Assembly (NCBI RefSeq): GCF_000182565.1
Contig: NW_015971556.1
Coordinates: forward strand, 1-64,000
Reading direction: 5' to 3'
Origin: Spizellomyces punctatus DAOM BR117
Lineage: Eukaryota; Chytridiomycota; Chytridiomycetes; Spizellomycetales; Spizellomycetaceae
Length of the DNA: 64,000 nucleotides
The notes below the pieces were generated by a model, which was given only the letters and a program-made list of their open reading frames with translations, was not told the origin of the DNA and did not search any database. The position numbers and the translations under genes are program-made. Of this stretch, positions 1 through 8,433 are shown one piece after another (positions within the stretch are counted from its first letter, which is position 1; every line of letters begins with the position of its first letter).

Positions 1-1
1 C

Positions 2-424
2 CCAATCCTCACCAAACGTGGCGCCTACAGTTTCGTCGCCGGCGATCTGCTCCACGACCCCGCCACGGGACATTCGCACTACTCCACCCTCCTTTCCCGG
101 TACCAAATCACCCTCCCCTTCGAATTCACCCGCTCCCATCTCCCCGCCGTTCCCAACCCCTCGTACAAACAAGCCGTGGACAACCACATCCAGCTCTACC
201 ACCAAACCCAACAAAGACTCATCGAACAAAATCGACGGAACCAAGAGGCCCAATTGCAAGCCGTGCGGTGGAGAGCTCAGCAACACAGCACCAGCATGGC
301 GTACCTCGTGGCGAGCACGAACGATAAACAGTGGTGGTGTCATCCGTGTAGCAAGGCGAATTACAATGACGAGAGATGCGCTTGTGGGAGAAGGAGGGAT
401 GGGTCGGGGTGGAATATGTATTGA
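2..424 (+). CDS. C-terminal part of a protein with a RanBP2-like zinc finger (5' end outside window)
   Basis: The frame is open from base 2 to a TGA at 422-424, giving 140 residues with no start, so the gene begins left of the window. The last 35 residues contain WWC-x2-C-x3-N-x5-C-x-C, close to the RanBP2-type zinc finger (W-x-C-x2-4-C-x3-N-x6-C-x2-C) that binds RNA or ubiquitin in known proteins. Here the second pair is CxC and the N-to-C spacer is one shorter, so the match is imperfect. Before it lies a Gln/Arg-rich, probably helical stretch (around 200-290). The region from base 2 to 150 uses C-ending codons strongly (about 65% GC), unlike the rest of the window. Function is unknown. Overlapping frames starting at 18 or 176 are not preferred, because only this frame carries the finger. 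Confidence 0.55.
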   Translation, partial: PILTKRGAYSFVAGDLLHDPATGHSHYSTLLSRYQITLPFEFTRSHLPAVPNPSYKQAVDNHIQLYHQTQQRLIEQNRRNQEAQLQAVRWRAQQHSTSMAYLVASTNDKQWWCHPCSKANYNDERCACGRRRDGSGWNMY

Positions 425-1052
425 CGACTTCTGTTCCAAGAACTACCATGCTCCCGCAAAGTACAAGCAAGCAATGGTTGAAAACTAGCGATATTTTGTG
501 CACCTATCGTAATTCCATCATGTGGGATTTGACTAGGGTTAGGCGTAGAAGAGAATGGCACCTATTAACAATATGTAGATAGAATACACTCGAATTCAAA
601 ACACCGGTAAAAAAAAGCCCCGGTTTCCTACCTGGCAAGTCTTCCAAAGCGAAAGGGAAAACATTGGTGACAAGCTTGACCAATTTCCGAACCTTATGGA
701 AGCAGAAAACAACCGATGATTCAGTCGAAAACAAATATAGGTTAGGGTTAGGGTTAGGGTGGGGATTACAGGAAGTTTTGAACCTGAATAATAAAGACAA
801 ACACTAATCTCTGTCCCACATGGGTCTAGAGGTGGTAGAACACGCACAAGGAACCCACAAACCCTGGCAAAATCACGAGAACGCATTGCAGATACCTGGG
901 ACGGCTGAAACAGTCTGGCCGCGTCAAGCAGCCGTTCTTTTGTGGCTTTTTTGGATATCGACATGTTTCTGGTATTCCAGAGCCAATTTGGCTTTGTTAT
1001 GATTCATCTAACATGCAAGCTAACACATATCTGTAACACGTGCAGGATAAAT
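425..1052. other. Gene-poor stretch with a telomere-like motif
   Basis: No convincing coding frame. The stretch holds the TTAGGG array at 741-764 and a shorter GGGTTAGG near 537. The longest minus frame (596-964) reads through the array as a TLTLTL run, which argues against it being a gene. Confidence 0.5.
741..764 (+). repeat. Interstitial telomere-like repeat (TTAGGG)3
   Basis: Three perfect TTAGGG units at 742-759, flanked by degenerate G-rich sequence, G-rich strand on plus. Identical in unit to the fungal/animal telomere repeat but far too short to be a chromosome end. Confidence 0.85.
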
Positions 1053-1658
1053 ATGTCGACGGCTATCTCTTCCAGATCCGAGGATTAGCACTTGGGTCAG
1101 CAGCAAATGCCATAATGGCAGCCATCAACGTGTTGAAATTCCTTCTTGCCCAGTCGGACGAGCCATTCAGGAGGTGTCTGAGGGTAATGCGATTGACGAA
1201 TCGACGGAATAAGGAGCAGACTCTTGCTGATAGGGAAAGGCACTCAGCCATCTAGGAGGACGGACCGATTATTTGTGGGTGCAGGTAACTTGGCGATTGA
1301 CCATGGATTTCCATTATTTACGCGATTTCTGCAACTTGTTCTGACAGAAATGAAAATCTTTGCTTCCAGTTCTTGGAAGCAGTGCATTGTCAAAGAATCA
1401 TCGTGGATGGATTGTGGGAAGGGAGAAGGGGGCAGGAAGGCAACGTCTTAGTTGCAAGAGAGGTGCAGAAATACCGCGGTCGCTTTTTATGCTGCAATTC
1501 TGCCTTCACACAGCAAAGAAGTGCGGCTACTTGCAGATCGAATATTGACGGAAAGCAAGTCCCGCACTTCCCTCCAGAATCATATAGCTGTCATTCATGG
1601 CCGGCACGTGATGGTCGTCAGTTCAGTTCAAGAACAGCCACCTGCGTTTTGTCCCTAG
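1053..1658 (+). pseudogene. Gene remnant or damaged gene model, family not recognised
   Basis: A good acceptor (cgtgcag) at about 1052 opens an amphipathic helical reading (residues DKYVDGYLFQIRG onward). A second acceptor (gcttccag, about 1369) opens FLEAVHCQRIIVDG, which runs to about 1474. The natural continuation (AVAFYAAILPSH onward, to TAG at 1656-1658) is in another frame, reachable by losing one base in an AAA run. No start codon or upstream exon was found. The piece could be a pseudogene or a real gene with a sequencing indel. No domain was recognised. Confidence 0.3.
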
Positions 1659-1688
1659 CTCTTGGTAACTGATTATCGCTCACAGTGA

Positions 1689-2902
1689 CTACCAGAACAG
1701 ATTTAGCAATGGGGCCCATGATTCAGTTGAACTGCCGGCTCCCACCTGCTTCCTCCATACGTTCTTATATGAAGCCTCCACCTTTGCATACAACGAAGCA
1801 TTGATTTCTGCTGTTCCTTCAACAAAAATCTGGAGTTTTTCCAGTGCGGACTTTGGTGTTTCACAAACGTCTTCTCCAAAAATGAGCGAAGAACTGAACC
1901 CAATGATACTGCCAACTACAGGTACTTTGCAAGCGACTCCGGTATTCGAAACGTCAGTCTTCAGATGTACGGCAACTTTCATGTAGGCATCTACCGTTGA
2001 AAAGATTTAGTAATGTGCGCACTCTGGTGACGTCAGAGAAAACACTTACAACATTGTTTGCATAGCAGTTCGGCTTCTGCTTCAGCCGTTCCGTCCTTGC
2101 TCTGCCGTGCTTTACGATAGATTACGATCGGATCTTGTATGACTTTATTGCTGACTAGGTCATAATTGTAAGGGAGACCAGCGATGGGCCATTCTTTGTT
2201 CACCAGCTCACTAAAGGGAAGTCTCCGTTAAATGAGTCCTTGATTTGGAAATCAGCCATGTGCCAGTTACTCTCTACGTCTTATAGAAGTTGTGACATGC
2301 AGTGGATAGTAGGAGGCTATGTTCGTGCAGACACGAACATATGCAAGTGGTTCTTATATAGGACATTCAAGATCTCTGGTTACCTACCTCGAATATGGGC
2401 ATCTCGAAAACAATCAAAGAAATTCAATCATTCCACCCTCCCGTGAACCCAGCCGTTGCCGTGGTACTCAAACGAGTTGATCGCACGCATATATGCCCCA
2501 CCTACACGCCCGCCGTGTTCCGACACGTCACCACATCCCCAAAACGGACTTGCAGTAATAACAGTGCCGCTATGCTTGTTATGCTCCACCATGATCTCTT
2601 CCGTGAGATAGGCATTGCCGACTTTGAAACAGAGAAGACCTTCTTTGTACTGAACCGTGCTCACATCTTGGCAATCGATGCAGATCAACTGTTCCAGGTC
2701 ATCCAAATTCAAAACATACTTGAGGCGTTCACCGCGAAATCGAATGCGAGTACGACTCCCGTCTGGATTCTCATGTTCCACCAAGTGATCGTACTTCAGG
2801 GTATCATACGTTTCACAGATCGGCTGAGGATTGTCTGTTGCGTATTCCGCGTTCGCTGCGGTAACACCTGCGAGAATGGAGAGCAGCAAAGCTATTAGCC
2901 AT
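1689..2902 (-). CDS. Putative secreted protein with disrupted frames, family unknown
   Basis: Minus strand. An ATG at 2902 precedes a hydrophobic leader (LLLSILAGVTAANA), but the leader lies one frame away from the ATG across a TTT run. The frame then reads to about 2440 (motifs CETYDTLKYDHLVEHE, CIDCQDV, FWGCGDV). A strong donor gtaggtaac at about 2387 and an acceptor at about 2281 frame an intron. The next exon (HMADFQIKDSFNGDF) shifts frame at a CCTTT run into ELVNKEWPIAGLPYNYD. A textbook 60-base intron follows (gtaagtg, branch ttactaaat, acceptor ggtag, about 2048-1989). The last exon (KVAVHLKTDVSNTG onward) ends at TAG 1689-1691. The introns are clean, so this was a real gene. The frame breaks all sit at short homopolymers, so it is either a young pseudogene or a gene with assembly indels. 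Function unknown. Confidence 0.45.
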
Positions 2903-4203
2903 AGCCGCAAATGCGTTGGGCCAATGCACTGGACCGACGAAGCGGTGAACTCGATCGATGAAATCCGGATTCAGCACACCTCGGCTGTTTGAGACAGGCA
3001 ATGCAGTATCCGTAGTGGGATCACATTTCTCATGACGGTCTTTCATAGCCTGCCGAATGTGCATGACATCATGCTCCATGTAATTCACAACACCAATCCG
3101 GCTCAACAATAGAAGAGTGCATGACCCTTCAAAGCACTATGCCATCGAGAAGCGTTCCTTCGTATTGTCTCCATTGAGAGTGGACTTGTCACGAAGGTAT
3201 CCTGCGCGCAATACTAGCGGCAATAGACAGAGAGCATTGTCAAGCTGTAGCGGTACCTGGTAACAGCATGGCAATTCAGATATATGCGCACCATACCCAT
3301 ATTAGGTGCTCACGTAAGCCACTAGCAAGGGCCGACCATCCGAAAGACATTTGACAACTATGGCAAAGCCCCTCAACGTCATCTTTGAACTTGCGCCTTG
3401 CAATCTCAACAATGAAATGCCTCTCTGCATTTGATTCCCAGGATTTCCCAGAAACGCAAATCGCACAATGTAACCCTCATGGTAACTCATTATTGTGGCG
3501 GGCAGTGGCTTAGTCACCAGACCCCTAACCCTAACCGTAACCCTAACCCTAACCCTGTTAGCACAAATTCAGGGCTTCCAGAGCCATCTTGGTCTTGTCA
3601 ATAAGTCAATAGCTCACTAAATTATTCAAGTTACTGTCCCATGACAATTTTGATGAAATCAATCAAGTAATTCCAACAAAGTGTGTATTCGCAGGCCGGA
3701 CTTAGTGTCCGGAATTAGCTTTAAATAACAAATAACTTGTACTACTGCTAAGCATGATACACCAATCCATGCTTTTACAAATGCCCGAGCTATGCTACAC
3801 TAAGAATGCAAGATACTAGAATGAACACGTGCATTTGTCCTCGACATTTAAGGTTTGCTGGTGATTGTCCGCTCAATGTGTGATTTTGCGCAGTGATTGC
3901 CATGCAACCTGTGAGGGACTCGTTGACTATTCACAATACTAACTAAGCCTTGGTAACCAACTGGGCTGATCCTACTGACAACACCAAATACGGTAAATTG
4001 ACAGCACTGGCCTGCGTGGACCTCCCCAGTTACAAGCACGCAATCTCCATGTTGTTTTCTCCGATCGTTATTTCTTTTTTTTTTTTTTTTTGGGATTGAG
4101 AAAGGATCAGTATACCTCCTTCAGTTGATAGAGGGATAAAAGAGTGGATCTCTTCAGACAATCCCTTCATCAAACAACCTTCAATCCTCATAGTGAGCTC
4201 AAC
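2903..4203. other. Mostly non-coding interval with a telomere-like array and weak ORFs
   Basis: A minus frame 3109-2813 (PTTDTALPVSNSRG and onward) and another at 3517-3302 look mildly protein-like, but neither has a supported start, splice partner or known domain. The second abuts the telomere-like array at 3522-3556. A poly-T tract lies at about 4074-4091, and GATAAAAG at 4134-4141 is a possible TATA element for the gene at 4204. Confidence 0.4.
3522..3556 (-). repeat. Interstitial telomere-like repeat (CCCTAA), about 5.5 units
   Basis: Reads as CCCTAA units on plus, with one variant unit (CCGTAA). It is the longest of the telomere-like tracts in the window. The G-rich strand is minus, opposite to the tract at 741. 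Confidence 0.85.
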
Positions 4204-5034
4204 ATGATCGTAAACCAGTCTAGCATTATTCTCGCTCTTGGCTTGACAGCCGCGGTTGCCACCCCTGTTCGCCGTCAACTCCCACCTTCCACCCGGGTTC
4301 AGATGCATTCCTCCTGCAGTGCTTCCCAAAAGCAAACTCTTAACAAGGCTCTCGACGACATGAACAAACTGACTATCCATGCCACCAAACGCATTCTGGA
4401 CAAAACCTACGAGGACCCTGTGTGAGTTTTGTTTTTCGTTGGAATCATATATGCAGTTCTTGAATATCAGACACGTTGTTTTTAGATACCAGACTTACTT
4501 TGGTAATGGAGAATCTGCCACTGTTGTGGGCTATTACGGAATCCTGACTGCCGGGTGAGCACTTGTTCACCACTCTTCTCTCCTAAAGTATCATCTCTCC
4601 CTAACCCTGAATTCTGAATTCGTTGCACAGCAACCAGGAAGGTGTTCTTTTCCGACGTCGACAACAAATGCTCGCAACCCGGTTGGGCCGGTCACTGGCG
4701 CGGGGAAGTCGCTCCTTTGGAAACCGTCATCTGCCCCCTCTCTTTCAACACGACTGCCCGTAAACCTCTCTCCGCCCTCTGCCAGGACGGAGACCGCTTC
4801 TCGCAACACAAGACCAACTACTTCCTCTCCTCCGATTTGATGCATAGGCTTTTCCATGTACCCCTCATCAACCCCGAGGAACGCGTCGACCACTATGCCT
4901 CCAATTACACTGAGGTCACCGCTCTCGCTGCCGCCGACGGTGATAAGGCCGAACACAATCAGGATTCGTACATGTACTTTGCCTTGGATGCGTACGCCCG
5001 CGATGACGTCAATCCTCCTAATGGATGCGTTTGA
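4204..5034 (+). CDS. Secreted HRXXH-family (Aspf2/Zps1/Pra1-like) putative zinc-binding protein
   Basis: Three exons: 4204-4421, 4486-4554 and 4638-5034, giving 227 residues with all phases agreeing. A signal peptide (about residues 1-20, IILALGLTAAVA) precedes the mature part. The family motif H-R-x-x-H is present as HRLFH (4842-4856), followed by further acidic/His positions (VDHYASNYTEV) and the family-typical C-terminal stretch SYMYFALDAYARD, which matches the HRXXH putative peptidase family (PF13933). Known members are secreted, zinc-repressed surface proteins; Pra1 and Zps1 scavenge zinc, and peptidase activity is doubtful. Intron 2 uses the acceptor caaccag (ends 4637), not gcacag seven bases upstream, because only the former keeps frame. 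A GATAAAAG box lies about 65 bases upstream of the ATG. Confidence 0.82.
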
Positions 5035-6490
5035 TATCGGATAGGGATTGTTGTAGTAGAGGCTTTGGATTCATGAGTTGTAGAAAACGGAGTCGGATAT
5101 AGGGCAGAATATATTTTTTTGTACCGCTTTATAAACTTGTTATATGATGTGCAATAAGTGACTACGTCGAGATTCACAATTGCTTTTGATGCTGATATGG
5201 TGTCATCGAAACAATTCATTTAACCATTCCATTTTGGGTTGAATATATATTTTGTACCAATTGCTGGATTCTCACTGAGTTCTTTTCATTTCACCGTGTT
5301 GTGTGCATTTCAGCTCACAACTTGGGCAATATGACCTCTGCAGATACGTGCCTATGATACAGACATGAGTTACACCTCAATGGGGAGATTGATGCATAGG
5401 AAACTGAGACAGGTTTTTCTCGGACGACTTAGGCATTTACTCCGCTGTCCGTCCAAAGATTCTCATTGATTTTCTTTGGGGTCGGACTGCTTCCAGAACC
5501 TTGGCCGACATCTGATCATTGAGCCGTCTGGAAGAAGGTCATCTGGAATGGTACTTGGAAAGACGACCTGTTCATTCAAGATCGCGGTTCCATTTCGTTC
5601 GCCGCTGTGGTTGCGCTCCCGCTCAGATAAGTACTCTTGACTTGCTGTGACTTCCTTTGAAGAATGCAATTGACTCTCGTTAATAGGAGGTTTTGTTGGA
5701 ACTGTATGAAAAGATTGGTTCCACGAGTACCCTATTGTACACGAGAAAGTTGCATATGCTCTCACACATCAGCTGGTCGAAGCACGAAGTCCCACTAGTA
5801 ATCTAACAGGAAAAGGCGAACGACGGCGAACGACCGCAAGCGACGACGGTGAAACGACCTGCAATATTAGAGAAAAAACCACGGGGTAGATGCCGCCGGC
5901 CAAGGTGTCGTCGCTACTGTGCACATAGGACACCTTTACGACCGCAACACGACTACATGGCGGCAGTGAAAGAGCGAAATTGGATTACGAGGTAACCAAA
6001 TATATGTGCCCTTCTGTGTTATGGGTGTAAGATACGGAGGTACGCGTCCATTGTCTTCCAACAGACGTAACTGAAGCAGCAGAAAGCAGGCCCATGAAAG
6101 TTCTTCCACTTCACAATGCATATGATCGATTTTACTGACCGCCAATCGCGGGGAATTGTTATAGAAATGGTATGTCACTACACACAAAAAGTGAGCACTT
6201 TACGACGCTTCCTCCTCATGCAACACACCATAACAATTCCCAGCCAGCACCGCCAAAATATCTACTGCTTTCACCCCGCCGTCATCTCCTTTCTCTTTCC
6301 CGTCCTCAAACCTATTATCTCCCAACGGTCCAATAATCCTCACACGCTCAACCCCACGTCCTGCGAGGTTGAGCGCGTTGGGTTGAGTTCAGTTATGCAA
6401 TCCCCCCAAAATGTGGAGTGGTACCGATGGATACCAACAAAGATCTGAGTGGGAGTGCAGACAGTAACATGAGACTGTTTTCTGGTGAGA
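5035..6490. other. Interval with no supported gene
   Basis: It begins with the 3' flank of the HRXXH gene (AT-rich, about 5040-5250). A minus frame at 5463-5765 starts with GTG and has no recognisable domain. A repetitive GGCGAACGACGG-like patch lies at about 5815-5850. Nothing else is supported. Confidence 0.4.
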
Positions 6491-7523
6491 CTATATCAAG
6501 AACATCGGAGGCCTTACCTCTAGCCGGCCGGGGAAATCTTTGGCCAAAGTTGTTGGAATGCTTGCGCAGATTTTAGAGAGGAGGGGGGTCTTGCATGGCG
6601 TTGATGTTACTGTGGTGGAAATGGATAATAATAGTGAGTTCATTATGAGGGTCATCCATGCAGGGAGAAGTGCCGTATTTCCTTCCAATGGCCTTTCCGA
6701 TAGAATAGAGTCTGCCGTCGCTGAGATCAACTTCCCAGTACCCGATTTTGCTGCTTGAGGATCGTTACGTACGTCGGATAAATCTTGTGCTTTCCAGCCG
6801 GCGTTGAGGATTTTCATGCACTGTCTTAAGTCCAGCCTGTTTGTGGATCTCATTGCTTTTACATATTCCCACATCCCAGGAATTATGCGCCGTAATGTTG
6901 CCGTAACCGGTCCACCCATTTCAGGGAAACATCAAAGTGCTTTACTCGTTATGTAAGATCTGCTAACAAGCAATACATGAGAACAAAAGGTCAACGATAT
7001 GTCGTCTTTGGGCTGCAAGCGAGTTGCATGAAGCTTACCCGATCAAACATTTCAAGACCATGTTTTACGAGATGTTCCGCTGTTAGCCCTCACCCTAACC
7101 CTAACCCTACGATCATCAAGACACGTTCTCCTGTCCTACAGCCCGCTGGGTCTGGAGAAGGCTTCATAAACGGCTCTCCCTCCGCTCCATAACCATTTTC
7201 ACAACACAGTACTGGACCAGCTCGGACGAATGATTCAACTGCTCGCCAGGGCCATGTGTAAAAAACATTCTTTACCAGTTTCAACCCATTCAAGGAAAAG
7301 CAATCAATTTCCGTATTGTCTGGTAACTGCCGTTTTGGACCAAGTCGACTTCGAGGCCTTTGCACACCTTGCCAGTGGTGGAGGCGGTGTACTGGGGCCT
7401 GATAAATTGAACAGTCCCGGATTGTAGAATGTCATTCAAGTGCTGTTTCTTGATGAGGTGGTGACAAAAGTCGATGAACAGGAATGAGGTTGGCACATGG
7501 AGTCGCTTTGCTGATGAACTCAT
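6491..7523 (-). pseudogene. Minus-strand gene fragments with frame shifts, family not recognised
   Basis: Two pieces. From ATG 7523, SSSAKRLHVP continues to GKVCKGLEVDLVQNGSY (about 7325), then switches frame at a CC pair into DNTEIDCFSLNGLKLV, and runs down to the telomere-like tract at 7093-7109. A second piece starts about 6919 (PVTATLRRIIPGMWEYVKAM) and switches frame at an AAAA run into KIGYWEVDLSDGRLYSIGKA, followed by another switch at a CCCCCC run. GYWEVDLSDGR recalls B30.2/SPRY proteins, but the match is short. Both pieces repeat EVDL. They may be exons of one gene split by the telomere-like tract, or two relics. Confidence 0.3.
7093..7109 (-). repeat. Interstitial telomere-like repeat (CCCTAA), nearly 3 units
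   Basis: Nearly three CCCTAA units on plus, embedded in a minus-strand gene fragment, where they are translated as GLGLG. Confidence 0.8.
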
Positions 7524-8433
7524 TTATTTCCCTGATCTCATCCATCCGCCCGTTGACTCCTGGCAAAATCGCCAAAGGAGCTACTCCCCTATCTTGCTGG
7601 ATGAGAACATCAGAACGTGAGCAGAATATCTCTACAGCCGCATTTTAACCATCTTAAATGTGACGTACGTATCATGTTGCGATACGGATGCAATCAGATG
7701 AACAACTATGTAGGTTACGATATTGGCAGCAACCCTTGAAGAGATTCTCTCATCTTGAGTTCTCTAACTAGTCTAAACTAGAAGAAAAACCTCTATTTAT
7801 ACAAACTAGTGCAAAGCACACGTATGGTGATCTGAGGGTGGATCGCATTACCACACATCAGCATTGATATCCACCAAGCTTGTCAGCCACTCGATCCCGT
7901 ACCCGGAAGAGTCTCGTTCGACGACCCAACCACTGCCGTCTTTTATCAACTACCAAATAGCGTCTCTTACGGCCACTGTGAGTAGCGGCAGCCCTCGCAT
8001 ACCGTTTAAGTTGTAGGAGGCGTTTCTACTCTTCGTCACTACAGAGGGAGACAGGATACTTGTTCACCTCAACATAAGAGTCAAGGCAAGGAGGTCATAT
8101 GGGTTTCGGGAGTCACACCAAGAAAAGCGGGTTATGGGGAGTTTGCTTGTTTGGCATTTTGCTTTGGGAAAAAGGGGGAAACGACGGGAAGGTGTGGAGG
8201 GAGATTCAGAGTGCAGTCAGTGAAGGTGTAACGGGGAGGGTACTCACGGTGGCACGGGTCTATCCGTCACGTGCATTGTCGCAATTTAGCACCACACTGT
8301 ACGGGTACAACAAACGAGTCCCTCCATAGTTATATGCGGTGTGCACACTTCAAACTTCTCGTTGCTCCGCTCGTTGTCCACTCCTCCATCTACCAACTTT
8401 ACTGTTCCTTGAATCCTACTACCTGCTCAAAGA
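7524..8433. other. Intergenic region upstream of the CobW-fusion gene
   Basis: No convincing coding frame. The only ATG-initiated plus ORF (8099-8329, 76 residues) has low-complexity composition and no splice context. Presumed promoter and 5' leader of the gene at 8434; no specific element was recognised. Confidence 0.4.

Noticed and set aside
596-964. Minus ORF of 122 residues
   Set aside because: It translates the TTAGGG array as a Thr-Leu run, has no splice context and no domain.
2395-2898. Plus ORF of 167 residues
   Set aside because: Antisense to a minus-strand frame with a leader and flanking clean introns; the plus reading has no supporting signals.
4074-4091. Poly-T tract as a retroposon tail
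   Set aside because: No target-site duplication or reverse-transcriptase remnant is adjacent.
6919-7523. Joining the 6.5 and 7.3 kb fragments into one gene
   Set aside because: No intron with matching phase links them, and a telomere-like tract lies between; kept as one low-confidence remnant feature only.
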